Shown one piece after another: positions 55,097-63,879 of a stretch of DNA of 64,000 nt. The stretch is from Agrococcus sp. ProA11 (lineage in GTDB: Bacteria > Actinomycetota > Actinomycetes > Actinomycetales > Microbacteriaceae). The notes under the pieces were generated by a model, which was not told where the DNA came from, ran no database searches, and was given only the letters and a program-made list of their open reading frames with translations. The stretch spans positions 1,612,001 through 1,676,000 of the forward strand of contig NZ_CP156989.1 of assembly GCF_039880525.1 (NCBI RefSeq). The letters run 5' to 3'. A program made the translations under genes and the position numbers. Each line of letters begins with the position of its first letter. The first letter of the stretch is position 1.

Positions 55097-55411
55097 TCAG
55101 GCGAGCCCCGCGAAGCGACGCAGCAGCGCGGCGACCACGGCGGCCGCGATCACGGCGACGATGAACGGCGCTCGCACCGCGAACAGGCCGGCGGCGACGA
55201 GCACCGCAGGGATGCGCGCATCGAGCACGATCCCCCCTGTGCCACCCAGCGACTGCACCGCGACGAGGCCGGCCAAGAGCGACACCGTCAGCAGCTCGAG
55301 CGTGCGTCGCGGGCGCGGCTGCTCGAAGATGCGCTGCGGCACCGCGTAGCCGACGAGCTTGATCGCGAGCACCGCGATGGATGCGAGCAGGATGGCGTGC
55401 CAGAGGGTCAT
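55097..55411 (-). CDS. azlD: AzlD family transporter subunit
   Basis: A 104-residue membrane protein with three hydrophobic helices that forms a branched-chain amino acid exporter with AzlC. The sequence MTLWHAILLASIAVLAIKLVGY is typical of AzlD N-termini. The ATG at 55411 overlaps the azlC stop (ATGA). Substrate specificity cannot be told. Confidence 0.88.
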   Translation of the reverse strand: MTLWHAILLASIAVLAIKLVGYAVPQRIFEQPRPRRTLELLTVSLLAGLVAVQSLGGTGGIVLDARIPAVLVAAGLFAVRAPFIVAVIAAAVVAALLRRFAGLA

Positions 55412-56136
55412 GCGTGCTTCCCTCCCGGATGGTCCCGCCCGCCCGGGTCGGGCAGCGCCGACTCGTGCCTGGGACCGAACCAGTTCGTCAGGCCGATGAC
55501 GATGCCCACGGATGCAGCGACGATCACCGGCATGCCGGCGGGCAGCGCGGGCAGCAGGGCAGCCGCGAGCACCGCGCTGGCACCCGCGACCGCGATGGCT
55601 TGGCGGCTTCGCAGCCGCGGCCACAGCAGTCCCACGAATGCCGCGGCCGCTGCCGCGTCGAGCCCCCACCGCGTGGGGTCGCCGAGCGCGTCGCCGAGCA
55701 GCGCGCCCGCGAGCGTGGCGGCGTTCCAGCCGAGGTAGATGCCGATGCCGGTCACCCAGAACCCCACGCGCTGCGCCCGTTGCCCTGTCTGCGCGAGCGC
55801 CACCGCGGTGGACTCGTCGATCGTGACGTGCGCGGTCAGCGGCACCATGGCCGGCCGCGGCTGCAGCACGCCTCGCATGCTCATGCCGTAGAGGCCGTTC
55901 CGCAGGCCGAGCATGGCCGCGCTCGCAACGCCCGCGAGCGCGCCGCCGGAGGCGACGACGCCGATGAAGGCGAACTGCGAGCCGCCCGAGAACATCAGCA
56001 GGCTCAGCACCATCGTCTGCCACAGGTCCAGCCCGCTGACGATCGCGAGCGCGCCGAAGGAGAGGCCGTATGCGCTCGTCGCCACAGCGACCGAGAGGCC
56101 TTCCTTCCAGGCGCGGCCCGCCGCATCCGTCTGCAC
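55408..56136 (-). CDS. azlC: AzlC family transporter subunit
   Basis: A 242-residue membrane protein of the branched-chain amino acid exporter family, with six to seven hydrophobic helices and the family segments SYGLSFGALA and MFSGGSQFAFIGV. It pairs with AzlD in the next gene. Divergent from tag, with a gap of 57 bases. Confidence 0.92.
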   Translation of the reverse strand: MQTDAAGRAWKEGLSVAVATSAYGLSFGALAIVSGLDLWQTMVLSLLMFSGGSQFAFIGVVASGGALAGVASAAMLGLRNGLYGMSMRGVLQPRPAMVPLTAHVTIDESTAVALAQTGQRAQRVGFWVTGIGIYLGWNAATLAGALLGDALGDPTRWGLDAAAAAAFVGLLWPRLRSRQAIAVAGASAVLAAALLPALPAGMPVIVAASVGIVIGLTNWFGPRHESALPDPGGRDHPGGKHA

Positions 56137-56180
56137 CGAACCAGCCTATGCGCGCGGCGTGCACGGGCTCGCTGCGCGGC

Positions 56181-56186
56181 TAGCCT
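56181..56186 (+). promoter_or_regulatory. -10 box for leaderless tag transcript
   Basis: TAGCCT ends seven bases before the tag ATG, with no ribosome site between, so the transcript is probably leaderless. Confidence 0.5.
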
Positions 56187-56193
56187 GGACGGC

Positions 56194-56814
56194 ATGCATC
56201 CGATCGTCGGCGAGGACGGCCTCTCGCGCCCGACCTGGGCCGCGGTCGACCCGATGCTGCGCGAGTACTACGACCACGAGTGGGGCATGCCGGTGCGCGA
56301 CGAGACCGGACTGTTCGAGCGCCTGTCGCTGGAAGCATTCCAGTCGGGGCTGTCGTGGGCCACGATCCTGCGCAAGCGACCCGCGTTCCGCGAGGCGTTC
56401 GCGGGCTTCAATCCGGATGCCGTCGCGCGCTTCGACGAGACCGATGCCGCGCGCCTGATGGCGGACACCGGCATCGTGCGCAACCGGCGGAAGATCGACG
56501 CCACGATCCAGAACGCGCGCGCCACGATCGACCTCCGTGACGGCCCCGGGCTCGCGGGCCTCATCTGGTCGTTCCAGCCCGCCACGACGCCGAGGCCCGA
56601 GACCGCCGCCGACGTGCCCACGACGAGCCCGGAGTCGATCGCGCTCGCGAAGGAGCTGCGACGACGCGGCTTCGCGCACGTGGGGCCCACGACCATGTTC
56701 GCGCTCATGGAGGCGGTCGGCATCGTCGACACCCACCTGCTCGGCTCGTATCGGCGTGGCGCGAGCGGCATCTGGGCGGCGGACGGAACCCGAGCAAAGC
56801 GAGGCAGCCAGTGA
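56194..56814 (+). CDS. tag: 3-methyladenine DNA glycosylase I (Tag), zinc ligands lost
   Basis: This repair enzyme removes 3-methyladenine from DNA. The 206-residue protein has the YYDHEWGMPV and LSLEAFQSGLSWATIL segments that define Tag. In E. coli two cysteines and two histidines bind zinc; here the histidines are retained (DHEWG and VDTHLLGS) but no cysteine is present in the whole protein. The zinc clamp must be replaced or absent. First gene of a three-gene operon; its stop overlaps the next start (GTGA). Confidence 0.92.
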   Translation: MHPIVGEDGLSRPTWAAVDPMLREYYDHEWGMPVRDETGLFERLSLEAFQSGLSWATILRKRPAFREAFAGFNPDAVARFDETDAARLMADTGIVRNRRKIDATIQNARATIDLRDGPGLAGLIWSFQPATTPRPETAADVPTTSPESIALAKELRRRGFAHVGPTTMFALMEAVGIVDTHLLGSYRRGASGIWAADGTRAKRGSQ

Positions 56815-57530
56815 GAAGGATCCTGATCGTGCAGTCGCGACCGGAGGATGCGGTCGCCGACGCGGAGCTCGAGGCCATGGTGCGCTTCGGCGGGCTCGAC
56901 GAGGCCCGCGTGCAGCGGTTGCGGCTCGACCGGGAGCAGCCGACGATCGATCTGCGCGCCGTGGACGGCGTGCTGGTCGGCGGCGGGCCGCCCAACTTCA
57001 GCGACGAGCACGGGCGGGACCCCTCCCATGCCAGGACGATCACCTGGCTCACCGACCTCGCACGCCAGGTGATCCGCGACGACGTTCCCTACCTGGGCGC
57101 ATGCCTGGGGCTGGGCGCCCTGGTGCATGCGCTCGGCGACCGCATGGTGCGCGGCATCGCGGAGTCGGTGGCGCCGGTGGAGGTGAGCCTGGTCGGCAAC
57201 GACTGGCTCACCGACGGCCTGCCGCGGGCCTTCACCGCGTTCGGCGGCCACAAGGAGGGCATCGCCGAGGCACCGGAGGGTGCGACGACGCTCGCGGTCT
57301 CCGCCACCTGCGTGCACATGCTGCGCGTCGGCCAGCACGTGGTCGGCACGCAGTTCCACCCGGAGCTGGACAGCGCGGGGCTGGAGCAGCGCATCCGCAC
57401 CTACCGCGATCACGGCTACTTCTCCCCGGAAGAGGTCGACGACCTCGTCGAGGCGGGCCGGGCCGCGCAGGTCGCGCACCCGCAGACGATCCTCGCTCGC
57501 TTCAGCGAGCGCTACGGGCTGACGCGATGA
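56811..57530 (+). CDS. Class I glutamine amidotransferase-like protein
   Basis: A 239-residue cytoplasmic protein. The catalytic triad of class I amidotransferases is present: Cys in YLGACLGLGAL at about residue 98 and His/Glu in QFHPELDS near residue 185. The GMP synthase-type glutaminase fold without a synthetase domain suggests a stand-alone glutaminase or gamma-glutamyl hydrolase of unknown substrate. GTG start overlaps the tag stop and its stop overlaps the glycerate kinase start, so all three are coupled. Confidence 0.85.
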   Translation: MRRILIVQSRPEDAVADAELEAMVRFGGLDEARVQRLRLDREQPTIDLRAVDGVLVGGGPPNFSDEHGRDPSHARTITWLTDLARQVIRDDVPYLGACLGLGALVHALGDRMVRGIAESVAPVEVSLVGNDWLTDGLPRAFTAFGGHKEGIAEAPEGATTLAVSATCVHMLRVGQHVVGTQFHPELDSAGLEQRIRTYRDHGYFSPEEVDDLVEAGRAAQVAHPQTILARFSERYGLTR

Positions 57531-58660
57531 CGTCGCTGCGGGCAGTGGTCGCCTTCGACTCGTTCAAGGGCAGCCTGACCGCAGCGGAGGCGTGCGAGGC
57601 TGCCGCGCGCGGCATCCGCTCCGCCCTGCCCGGCGCGGTCGTCGTCGCGGTGCCGATGGCCGACGGCGGTGAGGGATCCCTGGATGCCCTGCTCGCGCGC
57701 GGCGGCAGGGAGGTCGTGACGGACACGGTCGACGCGATCGGGCGTCCGGCGCGAGCGCGATGGGCGCTCGACGGCACGCATGCGGTCATCGAGCTCGCGC
57801 AGGCGGCGGGACTACCGCAGGTCGCCGATGTCGCGTTGCAGCCGCTCGCGGCATCCACCGCGGGCGTCGGCCGGGTCGTGCTCGAGGCGCTCGACCGTGG
57901 CGCGACCGAGCTCACCCTGCTGCTGGGCGGGTCGGCCACCACGGACGGCGGCGCCGGCATCCTCACCGCTCTCGGCGCGGCGCTCACGGATGCGGCGGGC
58001 GCACCCGTCGGCCCGGGTGGCGGCGGCCTGTCGACGATCGCGCGTGTCGACACTGCGGGCATCGATCCGCGCGCGCTCACCGCGACCTGGCGCTTCGTGA
58101 CCGACGTCGATGCGCCGCTGGTGGGCCCACGGGGCGCGGCGGCCGTGTTCGGACCGCAGAAGGGCGCGAGCTCCGACGACGTGGCGCTGCTCGATGCCGC
58201 GCTCGCACGCTTCGCGCGCATCGGAGCGGAGGCGATGGGTGTCGCTGTCGAATCGGTCGCCGACCTGCCGGGCGCGGGAGCCGCGGGGGGTGTCGCGAGC
58301 GTGCTACGCGCGGCGACGGGCGGCGAGATCGTCGCTGGCAGTGCCTGGTTCGCGGCGCTCGTCGGCCTCGACGCCGCCATCGCCAACGCCGATCTCGTGC
58401 TCTCCGGAGAGGGCAGCTTCGACGCGCAGTCGGCCGATGGGAAGGTCGTCTCGGCCGTGCACGCCGCCTGCCGGCACCACGGCGTGCCGCTCGTGGTCAT
58501 CGCTGGCGCCGTCGATGCGCCTGCGGCGGAGCAGCTGGGCGTCCCGGCCTTCTCACTCGCGGCAGGACCCGCGACTCTGGCGGAGCTGCAGCGCGGCGCC
58601 GGTGACCTGATCGCTGCCACCGCTGCATCCGTCGCGAGGCTGGCAAGCAGCCAACGCTGA
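57527..58660 (+). CDS. glxK: Glycerate kinase
   Basis: This enzyme phosphorylates D-glycerate to 2- or 3-phosphoglycerate. The 377-residue protein has the type II glycerate kinase features VAFDSFKGSLTA and GGSATTDGGAG. The start ATG overlaps the preceding stop by one base (ATGA). It converges with the flavin oxidoreductase gene with only three bases between stops and no strong terminator. Confidence 0.92.
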   Translation: MTSLRAVVAFDSFKGSLTAAEACEAAARGIRSALPGAVVVAVPMADGGEGSLDALLARGGREVVTDTVDAIGRPARARWALDGTHAVIELAQAAGLPQVADVALQPLAASTAGVGRVVLEALDRGATELTLLLGGSATTDGGAGILTALGAALTDAAGAPVGPGGGGLSTIARVDTAGIDPRALTATWRFVTDVDAPLVGPRGAAAVFGPQKGASSDDVALLDAALARFARIGAEAMGVAVESVADLPGAGAAGGVASVLRAATGGEIVAGSAWFAALVGLDAAIANADLVLSGEGSFDAQSADGKVVSAVHAACRHHGVPLVVIAGAVDAPAAEQLGVPAFSLAAGPATLAELQRGAGDLIAATAASVARLASSQR

Positions 58661-58663
58661 ACG

Positions 58664-59662
58664 CTACGCCGCAGCGTCGGCCAGGCCGCCAGCCGCCTCG
58701 ATGAGCTCGAGCGCGCGCACGCGCTGCGCCGTCTGGCCGTGCACCGCCATGATGAGCTCGTCGGCGTCGGCCTCGATCTGGAACCGGCGCAGGGTGCTGA
58801 CCGCCTGGTCGCCGGTGCCCATCGCGGTGTGCTGCGCCATCTTCATGATGCCCGCGGCCTGGGGGCTGCGCGCGAGGGCGTCGAGCTCGTCGTCGCTCAC
58901 CTGCTGCGCCACCGGGCTGTCGCGCAGCAGGATCCCGCGCACGCGAGCGCGGATCGCCTCGCGCTGCATCGTCTCCGCGGCCTCGCGGGTGTCCGCCACG
59001 ACGGCATTGATGCCAGCGATCACGGAGGGCGCCTCCAGCTGCTCGCTGGGCTCGAAGCGCTCGCGGTAGACAGCCACGGCCTGCTGCAGCGCATCGGGCG
59101 CGAAGTGCGACGCGAAGGCGTAGGGCAGACCGAGCGCGGCCGCGAGCTGCGCACCGAAGAGCGAGGAGCCGAGGATGGTCAGCGGCACCTTGGTGCCGTG
59201 GCCGGGCACGGCGGTGATGCCGGGCACGACCGACGCTCCTGCGAGGTAGCCGCGCAGCTCCACGACGTCCTGCGGGAACTGCTCGGAGGCGCGGATGTCG
59301 CGGCGCAGCGCTGCCCAGGTGCGCTGGTCGGTGCCGGGCGCCCGACCGAGACCGAGGTCGATGCGGCCCGGATGCAGCTCGGCGAGCGTGCCGAACTGCT
59401 CGGCGATCACGAGCGGCGAGTGGTTCGGCAGCATGACGCCTCCGGCGCCGAGCCGGATGCTCGTGGTGTGCGCGGCCACGTGGGCGATGAGCACGCTCGT
59501 GGCGCTCGAAGCGATCGTCGCCATGTTGTGGTGCTCGGCATACCAGACGCGCGCGAAGCCGAGCCGTTCCGCGGCCTGCGCGAGCTCGACGGAGCCGGCG
59601 AGGCTCTGCGCCGCCGTCTCTCCCGGGTGGATGGGGGCAAGATCCAGCACAGACAGACGCAC
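58664..59662 (-). CDS. LLM-class flavin-dependent oxidoreductase
   Basis: A 332-residue luciferase-like monooxygenase or F420/FMN oxidoreductase with the TIM-barrel fold. Features are [14 protein letters not shown] at the N-terminus, [14 protein letters not shown] and [17 protein letters not shown], typical of the LuxA-like MsnO8 branch. Cofactor and substrate cannot be assigned from sequence. A 2 x 13-base direct repeat (GCGGAAGACCCAG, 59714-59739) lies between it and the thiolase gene. Confidence 0.85.
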   Translation of the reverse strand: MRLSVLDLAPIHPGETAAQSLAGSVELAQAAERLGFARVWYAEHHNMATIASSATSVLIAHVAAHTTSIRLGAGGVMLPNHSPLVIAEQFGTLAELHPGRIDLGLGRAPGTDQRTWAALRRDIRASEQFPQDVVELRGYLAGASVVPGITAVPGHGTKVPLTILGSSLFGAQLAAALGLPYAFASHFAPDALQQAVAVYRERFEPSEQLEAPSVIAGINAVVADTREAAETMQREAIRARVRGILLRDSPVAQQVSDDELDALARSPQAAGIMKMAQHTAMGTGDQAVSTLRRFQIEADADELIMAVHGQTAQRVRALELIEAAGGLADAAA

Positions 59663-59713
59663 CCGCCCAGCCTATGCCGGGCGGGTGCGCCGCCTGCTGT
59701 CGATCCGCTCTGG

Positions 59714-59739
59714 GCGGAAGACCCAGGCGGAAGACCCAG
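59714..59739. repeat. Two perfect 13-bp direct repeats
   Basis: GCGGAAGACCCAG occurs twice in tandem (59714-59726 and 59727-59739) in the 86-base gap between the luciferase-like gene and the thiolase stop. A recent slippage duplication is the simplest explanation. Confidence 0.7.
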
Positions 59740-59748
59740 ACCGAGCGC

Positions 59749-60927
59749 TCAGATGGCTTCGAGCACCACCGCGGAGCCCTGGCCGCCGCCGCCGCAGATG
59801 CCGCTGGCACCGATCGAGCCGGAGCCCAGCTGCTGCAGCCGGCGAGCGAGGTGTCCGACGATGCGCAGACCGGACGCGCCGATGGGGTGCCCCATCGAGA
59901 TCGCGCCGCCGTTCGCGTTCACGATCTCGGGGTCGACGCCCAGCTGCCGCGTCGATGCGATGCCGACGGCGGCGAACGCCTCGTTGATCTCGACCGCCTG
60001 CAGGTCGCTCGTCGACTTGCCCGCTCGCTCGAGCGCCCGCTCGATGGCGTCCGCGGGCTGCGAGTGCAGCGAGACGTCCGCGCCCGCGACGAAGCCGGTG
60101 GCGAGGATCTTGGCGAGCCCAGCGATGCCGTGCTCGGCCGCGTAGGTGTCGGAGACGAGCACGACGGCGGCAGCGCCATCCGTGATCTGCGATGCGTTGC
60201 CGGCGGTCACGGTGCCGTCGGGCGTGAACGCCGGCCGCAGGCCAGCGAGCGACTCCGCGGTGGTGTCGGCCCGCACACCGTCGTCGGCGGCGACGGTGAC
60301 GAGCTTGCGGCCCGCCTTCGCCTCGATCGGCACGATCTCGTCGTCGAGCGAGCCGTTGCCCTGTGCGCGCGCGAGCCGCGCGTGCGATGCTGCCGCGAAC
60401 TCGTCCTGCTGCTCGCGGGTGATGTCGAACTCGGTGTTGTACTGATCGGTCGACTCGCCCATCGCGACCCGATCGAAGGCATCCGTCAACCCGTCGAACT
60501 GCATGGTGTCGATCAGGTTCGTGCTGCCGAACTTGCTGCCGGCCCGCATCGGTGCCGCATGCGGCGCGAGGGTCATCGACTCCTGGCCGACGGCGACGAC
60601 CACCTCGGCCTCGCCGAGCTGAATCATGCGGTGCCCGGCGACGATCGCCTCGGTGCCCGACAGGCACACCGCGTTGACGCCGAGGGCCGGCACGGTCATC
60701 GGGATGCCCGCACCGACAGCCGTCTGCCGCGGCGGGTTCTGGCCCACCGTCGCCTGCAGCACCTGGCCGACGACCACGGCGTCGACCGCGGCGGCATCGA
60801 CCCCGGCCTTCTCGAGCGCGTGCTTCGCGGCGTGCGCGCCCAGCTCCGTCGAGGGCGTCTGCGCCAGCTGCCCGAGGAACTTGGCGAACGGTGTGCGGGC
60901 GTAGCCGGCGATGATCGTCTCTGGCAT
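59749..60927 (-). CDS. Acetyl-CoA C-acetyltransferase (thiolase)
   Basis: This enzyme condenses or cleaves acetyl-CoA units. The 392-residue protein has the nucleophilic cysteine in [10 protein letters not shown] at about residue 87, the GHPIGASG histidine near 348, and the final CGGGGQG with the second active cysteine. AAGGAG precedes ATG 60927. Specificity between beta-oxidation and acetoacetyl-CoA synthesis cannot be told, as no other beta-oxidation genes are near. Confidence 0.95.
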   Translation of the reverse strand: MPETIIAGYARTPFAKFLGQLAQTPSTELGAHAAKHALEKAGVDAAAVDAVVVGQVLQATVGQNPPRQTAVGAGIPMTVPALGVNAVCLSGTEAIVAGHRMIQLGEAEVVVAVGQESMTLAPHAAPMRAGSKFGSTNLIDTMQFDGLTDAFDRVAMGESTDQYNTEFDITREQQDEFAAASHARLARAQGNGSLDDEIVPIEAKAGRKLVTVAADDGVRADTTAESLAGLRPAFTPDGTVTAGNASQITDGAAAVVLVSDTYAAEHGIAGLAKILATGFVAGADVSLHSQPADAIERALERAGKSTSDLQAVEINEAFAAVGIASTRQLGVDPEIVNANGGAISMGHPIGASGLRIVGHLARRLQQLGSGSIGASGICGGGGQGSAVVLEAI

Positions 60928-61070
60928 GGGGCTGCTCCTTCGCGGGTGGGGTACGACCACGCCAGCGTACTCGCGGCGCGCGCGACTGCGGTGGACGACC
61001 CGGCCGGTCGGGACTCGCCTGCGCGCCGGGTTCCCGATAGACATGGAAGCCCGACGACAGGAGACCAACG

Positions 61071-61253
61071 ATGAGCGAGCACGAGCACCACGAGGAGCAC
61101 GAGCACACGGAGCACACCGACGACGGCGCGCACGTGGAGCACGAGCGCACCGAGACGCACGAGCACACCGAGACGCACGAGCGCGAGACCAACTCCGACT
61201 CCATGCACGACCCGGAGACCGAAGGGGACACCGCCTCCGGCGGTCCCGCCTGA
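61071..61253 (+). CDS. Small His/Glu/Thr-rich protein of unknown function
   Basis: A 60-residue very acidic, low-complexity protein. It has about 13 histidines and 16 glutamates, with repeated HEHTE, HEHHEEHEH and THEHTETHE patterns, no hydrophobic core, signal peptide or cysteine. AGGAG lies seven bases before ATG 61071. The His-Glu pattern suggests disorder and possible binding of metal ions such as nickel, zinc or cobalt, but no known family is recognised. It stands alone between the thiolase and the VOC gene. Confidence 0.6.
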   Translation: MSEHEHHEEHEHTEHTDDGAHVEHERTETHEHTETHERETNSDSMHDPETEGDTASGGPA

Positions 61254-61269
61254 CCGGTCCCGCCTGACC
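61242..61269. repeat. 14-bp tandem duplication over the stop codon of the His/Glu-rich gene
   Basis: GGTCCCGCCTGACC occurs twice in tandem (61242-61255, 61256-61269). The first copy contains the stop codon TGA, so the second is a duplicated gene end. Confidence 0.75.
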
Positions 61270-61271
61270 GG
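61254..61271. terminator. Possible weak terminator
   Basis: CCGGTC (61254-61259) pairs with GACCGG (61266-61271) around CCGCCT, between the convergent small gene and the VOC gene. The short stem makes it weak. Confidence 0.35.
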
Positions 61272-61276
61272 CAGCG

Positions 61277-61702
61277 CTAGGCGTCGGCGGGCGCGGCCGT
61301 CCCTGCGATGTTCACCAGCCAGGTCACGCCCCAACGGTCGACGAGCATGCCGAACGCGTCGCCCCAGGGCGCGCGCTCGAGCGGCTCGACGACGCGCCCG
61401 CCCTCGCTGAGCGCCTCCCAGTAGCGGGTGAGCCGCTCGGCGTCATCACCCGAGAGCGAGACCTGCTGGCCCTGCGGCGCGAGCTGCCCGTGCACGAGCG
61501 AGTCGCTCGCCATCAGGGTGTGCCCCTCCGCGGAGGTCAGCTGCGCGTGCATCACCCGATACGCGTCCTCGGGAGCGTGCGGCATCCCACCCTCGGCGAA
61601 GGTCGTCGTGACCAGGTCGCCGCCGAAGACGCCGTGATAGAAGTTCATGGCCTCGCGCGCCTCGCGCTGGAAGGCCAGGTAGGGGTTCAGCACCGTCGTC
61701 AT
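61277..61702 (-). CDS. VOC superfamily protein, PhnB/3-demethylubiquinone methyltransferase-like
   Basis: A 141-residue glyoxalase-fold protein with PhnB-type features (NPYLAFQREAREAMNFYHGVFGGDL at the start, AFGMLVDRWGVTWLVNI at the end). PhnB-like proteins bind metals or small ligands; no enzymatic function is known for most. It lies alone between the small gene and the flavin oxidoreductase. Confidence 0.9.
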   Translation of the reverse strand: MTTVLNPYLAFQREAREAMNFYHGVFGGDLVTTTFAEGGMPHAPEDAYRVMHAQLTSAEGHTLMASDSLVHGQLAPQGQQVSLSGDDAERLTRYWEALSEGGRVVEPLERAPWGDAFGMLVDRWGVTWLVNIAGTAAPADA

Positions 61703-61785
61703 GGTCGGCTCCTCTCGGTGGCCGCGCGGCCGCCGGCTCCAGCATGGCGCAGCACCAGGGCTGTCACCAGCGCCGGCCGGGCGAT

Positions 61786-63756
61786 TCAGCCCGCGGTGGT
61801 GAGCGCGAAGCGCCAGCCCTCGGCGATGGCTGCGTCGATGCCGCGCGGTGCGACCGCGTCGCCGACGGCGGCGACCGGGATGTCGAGCGCCGCTTCGAGC
61901 GCCTCGGTGGTCAGGCCGTCGACGGTGACCGATGCCCGCGGCGTGAGGGCGACGATCGCGCTGGGCGAGACGAGCGGCAGGGTCCCGCCCGTGAGCAGAT
62001 CGACGGCGACCGGCGTCTCGCCCTCCACCCGCACGGTGGCGCTCGTGACCCGATCGAACCGACCATCGGCGAGCGTGCGCAGCACGAGCTGCCGCTCGTA
62101 GCCCGTGCCGACGTGCGGCAGCAGCTGCTCGAACGGCGTCACCACCTGCACGGCAGCGCCGGAGGCGACCAGGCGCAGCAGCACGCCAGAGGCATACGCC
62201 GTGCCGTCGTCGTCGACCACCAGCACGTGATCGCCCAGGCTCGCCGGGTCGTCCATGGCCGTGAACGCATCGACGGTCGCGGGCCGCCGGCCCGAGAACG
62301 CGCCGTCGATCGCGAGCGCGCTCGTCGCCGGCGCGACGGCACCGGTCGCCAGCAGCACCCCGGCCGGCTCGGTCGCGGCGATCGTCTCGACCGTTGCGGC
62401 GGTGCCGAGCCGCAGCTCGACGCCGGCGGCGCGTGCATCGCGCTCGAGATCGGCGACCAGCAGCGACACCGATCCGCGCCCCGGCACCCGGGCGGCGCGC
62501 AGCAGCTGCCCTCCCAGGTGCTCCTCGCGCTCCAGCAGCGTCACCGTGTGCCCGAGCCCGGCGAGGTCGATCGCCGCGCGCAGCCCGGCGGGCCCTCCGC
62601 CGACGACCGTCCAGCGAGCCGGCGCCGCCGCGCGCTCCGGTCGCTGCTCAAGCTCGCGACCGGCGGCGGGGTTGACCGTGCACGAGACCGCCAGGCCCTG
62701 GCTGCCCCGGCCCAGGCATCCCTGGTTCAAGCGGATGCAGTGGCGGATGCCCTCGGTCGCTCCGGTGAGCAGCCTGCTCGCCAGATCCGGGTCGGCGAGC
62801 TGCCCGCGCGTGAGCGCCACCATGTCGGCGATGCCGCTCGCGAGCACTTCCTCGGCCTCCTCGACGCTCGTCGCGCTGCCCACCCCGAAGACCGGGATAT
62901 CCGGGTTCGCCTGCTTGAGCGCGGCGACGTCGTCGCGCAGCCACGCGGCCGGCATCGCCGACGACGGGAAGACCCAGTGCACGTCGTGATAGCCGCCGGC
63001 CGCGGTGTCGAGGAAGTCGATGCTCGCCTCTGCCCGCAGCGCCTGGACGATCTCGCGGCAGGCCGCGGCGTCGAGGCCAGCGTCGTTGTGCTCGTTCACC
63101 ACGATGCGGATGCCGACGGTGAAGTCCTCGCCGACGCGGTCGCGCACGGCCCGCAGCACCTCGCGCGGGAACCGCGTGCGCCCCTCGACGTCGCCGCCGT
63201 AGGCGTCGGTGCGCCGGTTGTAGAGCGGGCTGAGGAACTGGTGCAGCAGGTAGCCGTGCGCGAGGTGGATCTCCACACCGTCGAACCCGCCCAGCCGCGA
63301 TCGCTCCGCGGCATCCGCCCACGCCTCCACGAAGCCGGCGATGTCGCGCGCGCTGGCAGCTCGGGTCGCGACGCCCGTGGAGGGAGAAAGGATGCGGCTC
63401 GGCGCGAAGACCGGTCGCGGCCCGTCCGGTCCCTCCGGAGCGGCCTGCGCGCCGTGGTGGTTGAGCTGCACGACGACGCGGGCGCCCGCCTCGTGGATCG
63501 CATCGGTCATGCGCCGGTTGGCGTCGACCGCCTCGGGTCGCCAGGCGTCCTCGAACCCGCGCGTCGACGCCGTGGGATGCACGAGGTGGTTGCCCGCGAC
63601 GAAGAGCCCGCAGCCGCCCTGCGCGCGGCGCACGAAGTAGGCGGTCTCGCGATCGGATTCGACCCGGTCGGAGAACTGCTTCGAGTGCGCGGCCTGCATG
63701 ATGCGGTTCGGTGCCTGGAAGCTGCCGATGCGCAGCGGCTGAGCGAGGAGGTTCAC
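61786..63756 (-). CDS. NADH:flavin oxidoreductase/dienoyl-CoA reductase-like protein, one iron-sulfur cysteine replaced
   Basis: A large 656-residue flavoprotein with an N-terminal old-yellow-enzyme barrel (about 1-340; QLNHHGAQA, HLAHGYLLHQFLSP) and a C-terminal FAD/NAD(P) module (VVGGGPAGLRAAIDL near 395). The linker normally carries a 4Fe-4S site of four cysteines, CxxCNxxC then C. Here it reads CIRLNQGC and later SC, so the second cysteine is leucine. The cluster may be incomplete or differ. GTG at 63756 chosen; an upstream start would add 14 residues. Substrate unknown. Confidence 0.88.
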   Translation of the reverse strand: MNLLAQPLRIGSFQAPNRIMQAAHSKQFSDRVESDRETAYFVRRAQGGCGLFVAGNHLVHPTASTRGFEDAWRPEAVDANRRMTDAIHEAGARVVVQLNHHGAQAAPEGPDGPRPVFAPSRILSPSTGVATRAASARDIAGFVEAWADAAERSRLGGFDGVEIHLAHGYLLHQFLSPLYNRRTDAYGGDVEGRTRFPREVLRAVRDRVGEDFTVGIRIVVNEHNDAGLDAAACREIVQALRAEASIDFLDTAAGGYHDVHWVFPSSAMPAAWLRDDVAALKQANPDIPVFGVGSATSVEEAEEVLASGIADMVALTRGQLADPDLASRLLTGATEGIRHCIRLNQGCLGRGSQGLAVSCTVNPAAGRELEQRPERAAAPARWTVVGGGPAGLRAAIDLAGLGHTVTLLEREEHLGGQLLRAARVPGRGSVSLLVADLERDARAAGVELRLGTAATVETIAATEPAGVLLATGAVAPATSALAIDGAFSGRRPATVDAFTAMDDPASLGDHVLVVDDDGTAYASGVLLRLVASGAAVQVVTPFEQLLPHVGTGYERQLVLRTLADGRFDRVTSATVRVEGETPVAVDLLTGGTLPLVSPSAIVALTPRASVTVDGLTTEALEAALDIPVAAVGDAVAPRGIDAAIAEGWRFALTTAG

Positions 63757-63835
63757 CCCTCGATCCAAGCACCCACCCCCCAGCGCGCGGCTCCGCACCC
63801 GCGCGCATGTACCCCGGCACCGGTCATCGCTCCCG

Positions 63836-63841
63836 TATCAT
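63836..63841 (+). promoter_or_regulatory. Possible -10 box for the last gene
   Basis: TATCAT lies 38 bases before the GTG at 63880 in the gap between divergent genes, and is followed by GAGG nine bases before the start codon. The -35 is not evident. Confidence 0.35.
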
Positions 63842-63879
63842 GGAGGTGCACATCCAGCACGAACGCGAGGTCTTCACGG

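Noticed and set aside
58654-58677. ACGCTG/CAGCGT inverted repeat across two convergent stop codons
   Set aside because: Only six pairs with a 12-base loop; too weak to call a terminator.
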